64,000 nt of DNA from Clostridia bacterium (lineage in GTDB: Bacteria > Bacillota > Clostridia > Christensenellales > Borkfalkiaceae). The DNA lies in contig JAFSRT010000019.1 of assembly GCA_017445995.1 (NCBI GenBank), positions 62,001 to 126,000 of the forward strand. The letters are read 5' to 3'. The notes under the pieces are model-generated. The model was not told the DNA's origin and searched no databases. It was given only the letters and a program-made list of their open reading frames with translations. Below are positions 25,691-34,748 of the stretch, piece by piece. Every line of letters begins with the position of its first letter. Position 1 is the stretch's first letter. Position numbers and translations under genes: made by a program.

Positions 25691-26602
25691 TTATATCTTA
25701 TCGATATCGTACGGCGTAAGTTGATATACGTAGTGGTTTAACCAGTTCATATAGATAAGGTTAGCGGTAGACGACCAGCACATTTTGATTTCACCGTTTT
25801 TGCCGTTTACGTAATAGTTTTCAGGCGGATCTATCTTTAAGCCCTTATCTAAATCTCTCTTATACTCTAATTCGAGAGTATCTCTATCGTATTCGGCGTG
25901 CCCCATTATGAAAATGAACTTATTGTCCTTACTTCTGATGATAGTCGCGCCCGCTTCTTTTGACGACGCCAAAAGCACCAAGTCCTTACAGTTTTTTATA
26001 TCGCTTTCATACACGGTGGTATGGCGAGAGTGCGGCATAAAAAACCTATCGTCCGTTCCTTTTAACAACCGTTCGTAAGGCACGAGTTTTTTGTGCTTAT
26101 ATATGCCGAAAAGTTTTTTAGGAAGCGGGTGCTTTTCAATCCCGTAATAGTAGTGAAGCGCCGCCTGTGCGCCCCAGCAGATAAACAGCGTACTCGTAAC
26201 GTTCTTTTTACTGAACTCGAAAAACTTTTCGAGTTCGCCCCAGTACTTAACGTCCTTAAAGTCGATATCTTCTACGGGTGCGCCCGTTATTATCATACCG
26301 TCGAACTTTTTATCCTTTATTTCGTCGAACGATTTATAAAACTTCTGCAAGTGTTCTACGGGCGTGTTCTTCCCTACGTAAGACGCCGTTGAAATAAGCG
26401 TTAAATTGACCTGCAAAGGGGAATTAGACAAAAGACGCATAAGTTGCGTTTCCGTAACTATCTTCGTCGGCATAAGATTAAGTATCGCTATTTCAAGCGG
26501 TCTTATATCCTGCGAAATTGCCCTTTTCTGGTTCATAATGAAAATATTTTCCGCCGTCAACACTTTTGTCGCAGGCAAATCTTTCGGAACTATAATAGGC
26601 AT
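25691..26602 (-). CDS. metAA: Homoserine O-acyltransferase (acetyl-type by sequence)
   Basis: 303 residues, full length MetA fold. The nucleophile is C142 in FICWGAQA and the HxE pair is in IMGHAEYD, as in the family. Position 111, which sets acyl donor choice between acetyl-CoA (Glu) and succinyl-CoA (Gly) in studied MetA proteins, is glutamate in GAPVEDI. O-acetylhomoserine is therefore the likely product, matching the sulfhydrylase metY located 40 bases upstream on the same strand. The two carry out direct sulfhydrylation to homocysteine in methionine synthesis. Confidence 0.93.
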   Translation of the reverse strand: MPIIVPKDLPATKVLTAENIFIMNQKRAISQDIRPLEIAILNLMPTKIVTETQLMRLLSNSPLQVNLTLISTASYVGKNTPVEHLQKFYKSFDEIKDKKFDGMIITGAPVEDIDFKDVKYWGELEKFFEFSKKNVTSTLFICWGAQAALHYYYGIEKHPLPKKLFGIYKHKKLVPYERLLKGTDDRFFMPHSRHTTVYESDIKNCKDLVLLASSKEAGATIIRSKDNKFIFIMGHAEYDRDTLELEYKRDLDKGLKIDPPENYYVNGKNGEIKMCWSSTANLIYMNWLNHYVYQLTPYDIDKI

Positions 26603-26642
26603 TATCTATACCCCCCTTTTTCAGTAGTTTTTTAGTTTATTA

Positions 26643-27929
26643 TTAAATCTTTTCTAATGCTTGCGCTAAATCTTCGATTAAGTCGTCGGCATTTTCGATA
26701 CCGCACGAATATCTGATTAAAGTAGGCGTAATTCCCGCTTGTTTCAACTGTTCGTCGTTCATCTGCCTATGCGTAGCGCTTGCAGGGTGCAAACAGCAAG
26801 TTCTTGCGTCGGCAACGTGCGTTTCGATTGCGGCTACCTTTAAGTTTTTCATTAAGGTTTCCGCGTCCTTTCTCGTGCCTTTAACAAGGAACGCCAAAAC
26901 ACCGCAAGACCCGTTCGGCAAATATTTCTGACCTAACTTATAGTATTTATCGGTCGGTAAACCGCAGTAATTAACTCTTTCGATTTTCGGGTGGTTATTC
27001 AAAAACTCCGCTACTTTCTGCCCGTTTTCCGCGTGGCGTTTCATTCTTAAATGTAAACTTTCTAACCCTAAATTAACGTAATAAGCGTTTTGCGGGGACT
27101 GAATAGAACCGAAGTCTCTCATAAGTTGCGCAGTCGCTTTCGTAATGAACGCACCGCCTAAACCGAATTTCTTGGTATAGGTTATGCCGTGATAACTTTC
27201 GTCAGGGGTAGTAAGCCCAGGGAACTTATCCGCGTACTTATCCCAGTCGAACTTGCCCGCGTCTATTATAGCGCCGCCAACGCCCGAACCGTGTCCGTCG
27301 ATATATTTGGTCGTCGAGTGAGTAACGATATCCGCGCCCCACTCGATAGGTCTGCAATTTATAGGCGTTGCGAAAGTGTTGTCGATAATAAGCGGAACGC
27401 CGTGCGCGTGCGCTACCTTTGCAAAAAGTTCTATATCTAAAACACAGCAAGCAGGGTTTGCTATCGTTTCGCCGAATACCGCCTTGGTGTTAGGCTTAAA
27501 CGCTTTATTGAGTTCTTCTTCCGTCGAGTCGGGCGAAACGAAGGTAAAGTCTATTCCCATTTTTCTCATCGTTACGTCGAACAGGTTGAAAGTTCCGCCG
27601 TAAATTGCCGAACAAGCGATAACGTGGTCGCCGTTGTTCGCTATATTAAATACCGAATAGAAGTTAGCCGCTTGCCCGGAAGAAGTAAGCATGCCCGCGC
27701 TTCCCCCTTCTAATTCGCATAACTTTTTCGCTACGTAATCGTTTGTCGGGTTTGCAAGTCGCGTATAAAAATACCCCGACGCTTCCAAGTCGAAAAGTTT
27801 GCCCATATCTTCACTCGTATCGTACTTAAAAGTCGTACTCTGGTATATAGGTATCTGTCTCGGTTCTCCGTTTTTAGGGGTGTATCCGCCCTGAACGCAT
27901 ATTGTTTCAATTCTCTTCTTATTTGCCAT
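26643..27929 (-). CDS. metY: O-acetylhomoserine sulfhydrylase
   Basis: 428 residues of the Cys/Met-metabolism PLP family. The start IETICVQGGYTPKNGEPRQIPIYQSTTF is typical, PLP-lysine is in THSTTKYIDGHGSGVGG, and the long C-terminal domain ends GLEN-like YSCGIENADDLIEDLAQAL. It exchanges sulfide for the acetyl group of O-acetylhomoserine, giving homocysteine. It leads the metY-metA unit from a promoter at 27972-28001, which carries an inverted repeat over the -35 box. No SAM riboswitch fits in the 91-base leader. Confidence 0.95.
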   Translation of the reverse strand: MANKKRIETICVQGGYTPKNGEPRQIPIYQSTTFKYDTSEDMGKLFDLEASGYFYTRLANPTNDYVAKKLCELEGGSAGMLTSSGQAANFYSVFNIANNGDHVIACSAIYGGTFNLFDVTMRKMGIDFTFVSPDSTEEELNKAFKPNTKAVFGETIANPACCVLDIELFAKVAHAHGVPLIIDNTFATPINCRPIEWGADIVTHSTTKYIDGHGSGVGGAIIDAGKFDWDKYADKFPGLTTPDESYHGITYTKKFGLGGAFITKATAQLMRDFGSIQSPQNAYYVNLGLESLHLRMKRHAENGQKVAEFLNNHPKIERVNYCGLPTDKYYKLGQKYLPNGSCGVLAFLVKGTRKDAETLMKNLKVAAIETHVADARTCCLHPASATHRQMNDEQLKQAGITPTLIRYSCGIENADDLIEDLAQALEKI

Positions 27930-27971
27930 AGTTTTTCCTTCCTTTTATATGGTTTTTTATTTTGTAAGCCG

Positions 27972-28007
27972 ATTATATCATATAATAACCTACCTTGTCA
28001 ATAGGTT
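27972..28007 (-). promoter_or_regulatory. metY promoter with inverted repeat around the -35 box
   Basis: On the minus strand TTGACA (27996-28001) and TATAAT (27972-27977) are 18 bases apart. AACCTA and TAGGTT (28002-28007 and 27987-27992 on the plus strand) flank the -35 box as a perfect 6-base dyad with nine bases between. A repressor site is plausible; no regulator is next to it. Confidence 0.6.
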
Positions 28008-28020
28008 TTATATGTTTTTT

Positions 28021-28479
28021 TCATAAATTTTTATTGTTTATTGCGCGTTCGCTTTCGCGTTTTATATCTTTTTCCTTTAAGTCGCGTTTTTTATCGAAGG
28101 TGTGTTTGCCCTGACAAAGACCGAGTTCTATTTTAATAAGCGCCTTTTTTAAGTATATTTTAAGCGGAACGAGAGTTAAACCTTTTTTCTGAACTTTTGA
28201 GTTTAATCTTACTATTTCTTCTTTATGCAGTAATATTTTCCTGTTCCGTCTTGAATTTTTCGTATTAAACGCACCCGCCTTATCGTAGACTGCGACGTGC
28301 ATATTTTTAAGGAAAAGTTCGCCGTTTTCTATGGCACAGAAACTTTCTTTTAAGTTGACTGCGCCGTTTTTTACGGATTTTACTTCACCGCCGTCCAAAA
28401 CGATACCTGCTTCCACCGTTTCCAAAACGAAATATTCGTGATATGCGACGCTGTTTTTCGCAATAATCTTATTTTCCAT
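28021..28479 (-). CDS. smpB: SsrA-binding protein SmpB
   Basis: 152 residues. The family pattern is complete: AYHEYFVLETVEAGIVLDGGEVKSVKNGAVNL, then RRNRKILLHKEEIVRL, KKGLTLVPLKIYLKK and GKHTFDKKRDLKEKDIKRE. DGGEVKS has glycine where many have threonine (GTEVKS). SmpB binds tmRNA and delivers it to stalled ribosomes. It overlaps the end of rnr by 11 bases, the usual rnr-smpB coupling, with the ssrA gene nearby. Confidence 0.95.
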   Translation of the reverse strand: MENKIIAKNSVAYHEYFVLETVEAGIVLDGGEVKSVKNGAVNLKESFCAIENGELFLKNMHVAVYDKAGAFNTKNSRRNRKILLHKEEIVRLNSKVQKKGLTLVPLKIYLKKALIKIELGLCQGKHTFDKKRDLKEKDIKRESERAINNKNL

Positions 28480-30427
28480 AATTCTTTTTTATTATTGTAC
28501 TATGATTACCGCCCTTTTGTAAAGTATCTTTTTGCTTGGACAATATAAAAAAGATCTTTTTTTCGATTAAATTGACTTCGCTGACCGTAATCTGCACTTT
28601 TTCGCCTAATTTATACGTCGTTTTCCCGACGGTTAAGGTATAATTATTTTTATCGAACACCGATTTTCTTCTGTTTCCGTCAAGGTCGACAAACCCTTCC
28701 ACGCCGTTATTTAATTCTACGAAAATACCTTTGCCGATAATTCCGCTAACTATTCCGTCGAACGTTTCGCCTTCGTAATTACTCATATACAGCGCTTTAT
28801 AATAGTCGTCGACCGCGCGTTCCGCCGTTTCGGCGTTCTTTTCTTTAAGCGACGACTGTTCCGACGCTTCTATTACGAAATCACCGTATTTTTCGTATAT
28901 ATCCGTTGCCCCTTTTAAGTAGTCTTTAATTATTCTGTGAATAGTTAAATCGGGGTAGCGCCTTATCGGGGACGTAAAATGGCAGTAAAACCGTTCGGAA
29001 AGCCCGAAATGCCCGATATTTTCAGGCGAATACTTGGCTTTTTGCATAGAACGGAGCATTACCCTGTTTACTATCGTATAATACGGTTTATCTTTCGCCG
29101 TCTTTAATATAAGTTGAAAGTCCTTTGAAAAGACTTCGCCTTTATGCCGTTTGACCTTTAAGTCAAGACCTTTTAAAAACGAATAAAAGTTATCAAGCCT
29201 GTCTTCTTCCGGACTTTTATGCACCCTATAAATAAAAGGCAGTTCGGAATAATACATAAACTCGGCGACGGTACAGTTAGCGCATATCATAAACTCTTCG
29301 ATTATACGTTGCGCCTTATTCTGCGCCGAAGGGGTTATTTCGATTTTGCCTTTTTTATCGACGGAAATTATACTTTCCTTCGTTTCCAGATCGATACTGC
29401 CCCGTTCTTCCCGCTTTTTTATAAGTATATCGGCAAGCGCGTCCATATTTTTTATATCGTCGTAAATTAAGGCGTATTTTTCTATCGCGTCCTTATCGCC
29501 GTCAAGAACTTTCTGAACTTCGTTATAGGTAGTTCTTTTTTTGCTGTTGATAACGGACGGCACTATTTCGTAAGAAATTACTTCGCCCGTTTTATCTATA
29601 TCCATAATACAGGAAAGGGTAAGCCTGTCTTTCCCTTCTAAAAGCGAACACACGCCGTTACAGAGTTTTTCGGGTAGCATAGGTATAACCGTTTCGGGAA
29701 AATACACGCTTGTCCCGCGAGATTGCGCTTCTTTATCTATTACTCCGCCGTAGTTTACGTAATGCGAAACGTCGGCGATATGAACGCCTAATCGGTACGA
29801 CCCGTTTTTAAGTATTTCAACCGACACCGCGTCGTCGAAGTCTTTCGCGTCGTCCCCGTCTATCGTGAAAGTAGTAAGATTTCTTAAATCTTTTCTCGCT
29901 TTTATTTCCGCTTTTTCTATTTTATCTTCTATCTTTTCGCTTTCGTCAATAACGGGTTTTTTAAACCGGTCTATAATACCGTACTGATAACAAATCGCGC
30001 CGATTTCCGCCTTCTTTTCAAACTGATGCCCGAAAACTTTCGTAATAATCCCTTCGGGATTGCCGTGCCTATGGTAGGCAAGGATTTTGCAAACGACTTT
30101 ATCGCCCGCGTTAGCCCTTAAACCTTTACCGAAGGAAAGATAGACGTAATCGAAAAACTTTTTATCGTCCGAAACGACGTATCCGCCCTTTCTCGAATTG
30201 AAAAAAGTTCCCGTAATCTCGTCCCGCCCGCGTTCGATAACTTTAAGAACGAAAGCCGTAGTCCTGCCACCCTGATTTTCGGTTTCGGCAAGCACCCTAT
30301 CTCCGTCCACCGCGCTATTTAAGTCTTTATGCGAAACGAAAAAATCGCCCTTTTTTCTATCGTCAGGCACGAAAAACGCATAACCGTTTTCCGTTCCGTC
30401 GATTTTGCCTTCTAAAATCTCTCTCAT
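28469..30427 (-). CDS. rnr: Ribonuclease R
   Basis: 652 residues, a shorter RNase R form beginning at the first cold-shock domain (EGKIDGTENGYAFFVPDDRKKGDFFV) without the N-terminal helix-turn-helix. The catalytic RNB block DGDDAKDFDDAVSVE holds the metal-binding aspartates, with GVHIADVSHYV and FTSPIRRYPDL following, and an S1 domain near the C-terminus (FDGIVSGIIGKGIFVELNNGVEGFV). It is a 3'-5' exoribonuclease that works with tmRNA/SmpB on defective mRNA. Lies in the gpmI-secG-rnr-smpB series. Confidence 0.95.
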   Translation of the reverse strand: MREILEGKIDGTENGYAFFVPDDRKKGDFFVSHKDLNSAVDGDRVLAETENQGGRTTAFVLKVIERGRDEITGTFFNSRKGGYVVSDDKKFFDYVYLSFGKGLRANAGDKVVCKILAYHRHGNPEGIITKVFGHQFEKKAEIGAICYQYGIIDRFKKPVIDESEKIEDKIEKAEIKARKDLRNLTTFTIDGDDAKDFDDAVSVEILKNGSYRLGVHIADVSHYVNYGGVIDKEAQSRGTSVYFPETVIPMLPEKLCNGVCSLLEGKDRLTLSCIMDIDKTGEVISYEIVPSVINSKKRTTYNEVQKVLDGDKDAIEKYALIYDDIKNMDALADILIKKREERGSIDLETKESIISVDKKGKIEITPSAQNKAQRIIEEFMICANCTVAEFMYYSELPFIYRVHKSPEEDRLDNFYSFLKGLDLKVKRHKGEVFSKDFQLILKTAKDKPYYTIVNRVMLRSMQKAKYSPENIGHFGLSERFYCHFTSPIRRYPDLTIHRIIKDYLKGATDIYEKYGDFVIEASEQSSLKEKNAETAERAVDDYYKALYMSNYEGETFDGIVSGIIGKGIFVELNNGVEGFVDLDGNRRKSVFDKNNYTLTVGKTTYKLGEKVQITVSEVNLIEKKIFFILSKQKDTLQKGGNHSTIIKKNYGK

Positions 30428-30453
30428 AAATATCTGCCCTATACGTGTGCCGT

Positions 30454-30487
30454 AAAAAAAACGGTGATTCGCCGTGAACCACCGTTT
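30454..30487 (-). terminator. Terminator between secG and rnr
   Basis: On the minus strand AACGGTG pairs with CACCGTT around 13 bases with an inner TTC/GAA, followed by eight T. It should separate, at least in part, gpmI-secG from rnr-smpB. Confidence 0.65.
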
Positions 30488-30502
30488 ATGATTTTTTGAA
30501 AA

Positions 30503-30787
30503 TTACGCGTTAGCAAGCATTGCTACTATTGCAAATACGATACAAAGTACTGCGAAAACTATACTCGAAATAACGGTAAGTTTTCTCATTCTGTGTTCGA
30601 ACGTCTTGCTTTTATTCTTTCCCAAAAAAGTTTCGGTTTGTCCACCTAATGCGCTTATTCCCGACGAATTGCCCGGCTGAAACATGACAACCAAGATAAT
30701 AAATAACGCGCATAACGACATTATTACCAAAAGAACTATTTTTAACACCGACCAAACGGTTAAAAAAGATACCATTAACATATCCAT
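30503..30787 (-). CDS. secG: Preprotein translocase subunit SecG
   Basis: 94 residues from the ATG at 30785-30787, which has AGGGAG upstream; a TTG nine codons earlier is less likely. Two membrane helices flank the conserved loop MFQPGNSSGISALGGQTETFLGKNKSKT, the SecG signature. It assists SecYE in protein export. It lies downstream of gpmI and before a terminator, an order (secG-rnr-smpB) common in Firmicutes. Confidence 0.93.
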   Translation of the reverse strand: MDMLMVSFLTVWSVLKIVLLVIMSLCALFIILVVMFQPGNSSGISALGGQTETFLGKNKSKTFEHRMRKLTVISSIVFAVLCIVFAIVAMLANA

Positions 30788-30881
30788 AACGTAATTTAAC
30801 TCCCTGTTTATCAAAAAGTATTGATATTATATCATAAAAAAACAAAGTTTACAACTGTTTTTCACTAATTTTGGCGTATAT

Positions 30882-32456
30882 TTACCTTATAAGTAAAGAT
30901 TTTCCCGTCATTTCAGAAGGTTTTTCGATACCCATCATATCTAAAAGCGTAGGCGCGATATCGCAAAGTTTTCCGCCGTCCTTTAACTTTTTACCGATAA
31001 ACTCTTTCCCGATAACGACGAACGGAACGGGGTTTGTGGTGTGTGCCGTGAACGGTTCGCCCGTTTCGTCCACCATTTTATCCGCGTTGCCGTGGTCGGC
31101 AGTAAGTATTGCCGTACCGCCCATAGAAAGTATTTTGTCGACTACTTTTTTTACGCACTCGTCAACCGTCTGCACCGCTTTTACCGCCGCCTGAAAAACG
31201 CCCGTATGCCCTACCATATCGCAGTTCGCGAAGTTTAATATCATAACGTCGTATTTATCGGTGTCCAACTCTTTAAGCACTCTGTCGGTAACTTCGTACG
31301 CACTCATTTCAGGTTTTAAGTCGTAAGTGGCAACTTTCGGGGACGGAATAACTATTCTCGTCTCACCTTCAACCGGCGCTTCTAATTTCGCATTGAAAAA
31401 GAAGGTTACGTGCGCGTACTTTTCCGTTTCCGCAATATGTAATTGCTTTAAGCCGAGTTTTGAAATATACTGCGGTAAAGTGTTGGTTATTTCTTCCGGC
31501 GGGAAGGCAACGAATACGTCCTTAAACGACGAATCGTATACGGCAAAACCCACGTAAACAGGTGCTAAAAAGCCCGTTTTCCTTTCAAAATACATATTTT
31601 TGCCCTTTTCTTCGTCGAAATACGGGGTGAAATCTTTTTGCGATAACGCTCTCGTTATCTGCCTTGCCCTGTCGGGACGGAAGTTATAGAAAATTATCGA
31701 GTCGCCCTTTTCAATAAGCGCAACGGGTTTTCCGCCTTCAACGATATTTGTCGGCAACATAAACTCGTCCGTTATTCCGTTTTTATAACTGTTTAATACG
31801 GCGGTTATCGCGTCGGTTTCTTTTACCCCTTCGCCGTTAGTTATCATATTATACGCTTTTTCCGTTCTGTCCCAGTTATTGTCCCTGTCCATTATATAAT
31901 ATCTTCCGCAAACGGACGCTATCTTGCCGTAATTTATCCTATTAAGTTCCGCCTGCAATTCTTTAACGAAATCGATACCCGATTGCGGCGGAGTGTCCCT
32001 TCCGTCTAAAAAGCAATGAACAAAAGTGTTTTTAACGCCCTTATCTTTCGCCATTTTTAAAAGCGCGAAAAGGTGTGTTATATGCGAGTGAACGCCACCC
32101 GTAGACAACAAACCGTATAAGTGAAGATTTTTATTATTGTCTTTCGCGTTGTCGATTGCTTTTATCAGCGCGGGATTAGTAAAGAAATCGCCGTCGGTTA
32201 TAGACTTCGTAATCTTTGTTAAGTCCTGATAAATAACCCTGCCTGCGCCGATATTTAAGTGCCCGACTTCGGAATTGCCCATCTGCCCGTCCGGAAGCCC
32301 GACGTCCATACCGCTTGCGCCGATATAGGTCGACGGATAAGTTCTCATAAGTTCTTTAACGTTCTTACTGTCCGCCGAATAAATGGCATTGCCTTTTATT
32401 TCGGGATTATTGCCGTACCCGTCCATTATTATTATACAGTTAGGTCTCGTTTTCAT
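30882..32456 (-). CDS. gpmI: 2,3-bisphosphoglycerate-independent phosphoglycerate mutase
   Basis: 524 residues, full length. The metal-binding start is IIMDGYGNN, the catalytic serine is in GQMGNSEVGHLNIGAG near residue 62, and later metal ligands sit in GHTGVFQAA and TADHGNADKM. It interconverts 3- and 2-phosphoglycerate with manganese in lower glycolysis. The C-terminus ends GIEKPSEMTGKSLL. It is likely the first gene of a gpmI-secG transcript. Confidence 0.96.
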   Translation of the reverse strand: MKTRPNCIIIMDGYGNNPEIKGNAIYSADSKNVKELMRTYPSTYIGASGMDVGLPDGQMGNSEVGHLNIGAGRVIYQDLTKITKSITDGDFFTNPALIKAIDNAKDNNKNLHLYGLLSTGGVHSHITHLFALLKMAKDKGVKNTFVHCFLDGRDTPPQSGIDFVKELQAELNRINYGKIASVCGRYYIMDRDNNWDRTEKAYNMITNGEGVKETDAITAVLNSYKNGITDEFMLPTNIVEGGKPVALIEKGDSIIFYNFRPDRARQITRALSQKDFTPYFDEEKGKNMYFERKTGFLAPVYVGFAVYDSSFKDVFVAFPPEEITNTLPQYISKLGLKQLHIAETEKYAHVTFFFNAKLEAPVEGETRIVIPSPKVATYDLKPEMSAYEVTDRVLKELDTDKYDVMILNFANCDMVGHTGVFQAAVKAVQTVDECVKKVVDKILSMGGTAILTADHGNADKMVDETGEPFTAHTTNPVPFVVIGKEFIGKKLKDGGKLCDIAPTLLDMMGIEKPSEMTGKSLLIR

Positions 32457-32570
32457 AATACACCTTCTATTTTCTTTTTGTTATTTACATTATAACTTTT
32501 TATCGCTATAAAATCAAGAAAATTAGTCCACTATATTTATGAAAACGGGGCTTATTTTAAAACTATATTA

Positions 32571-32807
32571 TTAACTTTTCGGAATACTGTTGAAAGTTTT
32601 TATTCTTAACGCGTTAAACGTTATATTCGAGATATAACAGCCGTTACCCTTTTCTATCGCAAGTTTAATACCGGAAACGCCGTCGAAATAGTCGGTCAGC
32701 ACACGTTCAACGTCCTTTGACAGTAAAACTGAAAAGTTATCCGTTAAATACAGTCTGTCGTTCTCTATCATACTGCTTATTCTAATCATTTCTTTTTTCT
32801 TTCTCAT
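32571..32807 (-). CDS. Small protein after minD, possible divergent MinE
   Basis: 78 residues starting with a four-base ATGA overlap with the minD stop, so almost certainly translated together. The C-terminal stretch LLSKDVERVLTDYFDGVSGIKLAIEKGNGCYISNITFNALRI can be laid on the MinE topological domain (helix, strand, strand ending in a nonpolar-N-I pattern), but the similarity is weak. The family's N-terminal MinD-activating helix is poorly matched. Position is the main argument. It could instead be an unrelated MinD partner. Confidence 0.5.
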   Translation of the reverse strand: MRKKKEMIRISSMIENDRLYLTDNFSVLLSKDVERVLTDYFDGVSGIKLAIEKGNGCYISNITFNALRIKTFNSIPKS

Positions 32808-33592
32808 AAACCCTTTTTAATACTCCTTCTGATACTGCCTAAAAATCCCGTATACCTATCCGTAACGTCGAAAAGCCCCTTTTTTGCGCCGACGATATTG
32901 CCTGCAAGCAGTTTATACGCTTTATACGACTGGCTTTTTTTAGGAAGACAATAACCGCAGGACAAAAAAACGTCGTCCTCTTCGGGCAAAACGCCTATCA
33001 GTTCGGTTTTTAATATGTTCTCCGCGTCTTTCGGAGTAATCATTTGTTCCCTTAACATTAAGTCCCCGCGCGCCCTGTTTAATATAAGGTTTATTTTATC
33101 TAACTTATAACTTTTTAAAATCGAAACCACTTTGTCCGCGTCCCTTATGCTGGACATATTAGGGGTTAAAACGACGATTGCACTCTCGGCGCACGCAACC
33201 GCCCTATGAAATCCCACGTCTATCCCCGCGGGGCAATCTAAAAAAATATAATCGAAAAAAGAATTAAGCCCTTCTAACAAGAGTTTAACGTTCTGTCCGC
33301 TTACCATCGACGCGGACTTCATTTTATCGGACGGCATAAGATACAGATTATTATGCTTAACGTCTTTAATTAGCGCCTGTTTTATTCTGCATCTGCCTTC
33401 GAAAACGTCGCACATATCGTACGTAACGTAATTATTAAGCCCCATAACTACGTCGAGATTGTTAAGACCGAAATCGATATCGATAAGCGCGACGCGGTAG
33501 CCCATATCGGAAATCATTGCACCGAGATTAGCAGTTATCGTCGTTTTTCCCACCCCGCCTTTACCCGACGTGATTACAATTTTTTTTGCCAC
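32804..33592 (-). CDS. minD: Septum site-determining ATPase MinD
   Basis: 262 residues. The deviant Walker A KGGVGKTTITANLGAMIS is at the start, followed by the DIDFGLNNLDVVMGL block and FDYIFLDCPAGID of MinD. The C-terminus GFLGSIRRSIKKGL can form the amphipathic membrane helix. It oscillates or gathers at membranes to place the division septum. It follows an MreB-like gene and precedes a MinE candidate with a four-base overlap. No MinC is in the window. Confidence 0.93.
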   Translation of the reverse strand: MAKKIVITSGKGGVGKTTITANLGAMISDMGYRVALIDIDFGLNNLDVVMGLNNYVTYDMCDVFEGRCRIKQALIKDVKHNNLYLMPSDKMKSASMVSGQNVKLLLEGLNSFFDYIFLDCPAGIDVGFHRAVACAESAIVVLTPNMSSIRDADKVVSILKSYKLDKINLILNRARGDLMLREQMITPKDAENILKTELIGVLPEEDDVFLSCGYCLPKKSQSYKAYKLLAGNIVGAKKGLFDVTDRYTGFLGSIRRSIKKGL

Positions 33593-33622
33593 GGTTTTCC
33601 CCTTTTTTTATAAAATAATAGC

Positions 33623-33671
33623 AAAAAAAATATCGCACCTTTTGGCAATTTTTTTGTCAAGGTACGATATT
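33623..33671 (-). terminator. Terminator of the MreB-like gene
   Basis: On the minus strand ATATCGTACCTTG pairs imperfectly with CAAAAGGTGCGATAT, ending in eight T, 24 bases after the stop codon. Confidence 0.7.
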
Positions 33672-33694
33672 ATGTCGTTTTTATTAAGCCGTTT

Positions 33695-34702
33695 TTAATC
33701 AATTTTAACGGCAATCTTTTTAATAAGCGCGCTATCTGAAATGGCTATTCCACCGCCCAGCGCAACCGTCGTTTTAGAGTTCGGGTCGATATTAACTTTC
33801 ATATCGAGTTTTTCTTTATAATATTTTTCAAGCCCGTACACAGTCGACGATATGCCGGAAATATAAACGCCTGCGTTTCGTATTTCCGCCGAAACTTCGG
33901 GTGGGAGTTTTGATAGTATCGATAAGGCGATTTCACTTATTTTATCAAAATATTTCCTGATAGGAATAATAACTTCGTTCGCTTTTAATACCATAGTTCT
34001 CGGCTTTCCGCTTTTAATGTCCCTTCCGTTTATTACGGTGCTTAATTCGTCGCACTCGTCTAAACTACCGATTTCGTTTTTGATTTTTTCAGCGGTTAAA
34101 ATGCCTATCTGTATTCCGTATATTTCGGCGATATAGTCTATAATGTCCGTCGTTATTTTATTCGCACCGTAATTTATCGAAACGCCCGCAATTATTCCGT
34201 CTAACGTAAGCGACGCAATATTAGTCGTTCCGCCCGCCATATCGATAACGAAACAAGGCGTGTCGTCCGAAATAGGTATTCTCTGCCCCAACGCCGATAA
34301 TAGTGGCGCTTCTATATAATGCACTTTGGTTATTCCCGCGTTTTTAAGCGTTTTTGAGTAGGAATTAAGCATATTAGCGTCCACCCCGCAAGGAACGGAA
34401 CAAACGGCTTCAAGCCCGAACAGCCCGCTTAAACAATCGGTTTTTGTTAAAAAAGCGTTAAGAAGTTTCGCCGCAACGCGTTCGTTCACTATTTCGCCTT
34501 CGAAAACAGGGAAAACTATTTTGGTGTTTTCCGTGGTTTTGCCTATGATTTTTTTGGCTTCTGATCCTACGCTTTTAACTTCGTACTTTCCGTCCCCGCT
34601 GACGGCCGCTACCGTCGGCTCGGAAAGAACTACCCCGTAGCCCGCTTTATAAATATTCGTGTAAAGACAATCAAAATCCAACGCTATTTTGTTTGACGCC
34701 AT
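33695..34702 (-). CDS. MreB-family actin-like protein, divergent
   Basis: 335 residues, the normal MreB length. Actin-fold motifs are present but changed: the phosphate-1 loop is LDFDCLYTNIYKAG instead of the IDLGTANT form, phosphate-2 is VIDMAGGTTNIASL, and IKNEIGSL is kept. The adenosine region GVYISGISSTVYGLEKYY is recognisable. It would polymerise along the membrane to guide wall growth, or be a second specialised MreB, since it stands with minD rather than with mreC and mreD. Terminators lie on both sides, so it has its own transcript. Confidence 0.82.
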   Translation of the reverse strand: MASNKIALDFDCLYTNIYKAGYGVVLSEPTVAAVSGDGKYEVKSVGSEAKKIIGKTTENTKIVFPVFEGEIVNERVAAKLLNAFLTKTDCLSGLFGLEAVCSVPCGVDANMLNSYSKTLKNAGITKVHYIEAPLLSALGQRIPISDDTPCFVIDMAGGTTNIASLTLDGIIAGVSINYGANKITTDIIDYIAEIYGIQIGILTAEKIKNEIGSLDECDELSTVINGRDIKSGKPRTMVLKANEVIIPIRKYFDKISEIALSILSKLPPEVSAEIRNAGVYISGISSTVYGLEKYYKEKLDMKVNIDPNSKTTVALGGGIAISDSALIKKIAVKID

Positions 34703-34713
34703 ATTTTACCCCA

Positions 34714-34742
34714 TAAAAAACGTGCGCCGAGTTATCGGCGCA
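34714..34742 (-). terminator. Terminator of the Ppx/GppA gene
   Basis: On the minus strand TGCGCCGA pairs perfectly with TCGGCGCA around TAAC, followed by CGTTTTTTAT, just after the stop codon. Confidence 0.8.
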
Positions 34743-34748
34743 ACTACT

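Noticed and set aside
27930-28020. SAM riboswitch or T-box before metY.
   Set aside because: Only 91 bases between genes, occupied by a promoter; no S-box motifs or T-box sequence seen.
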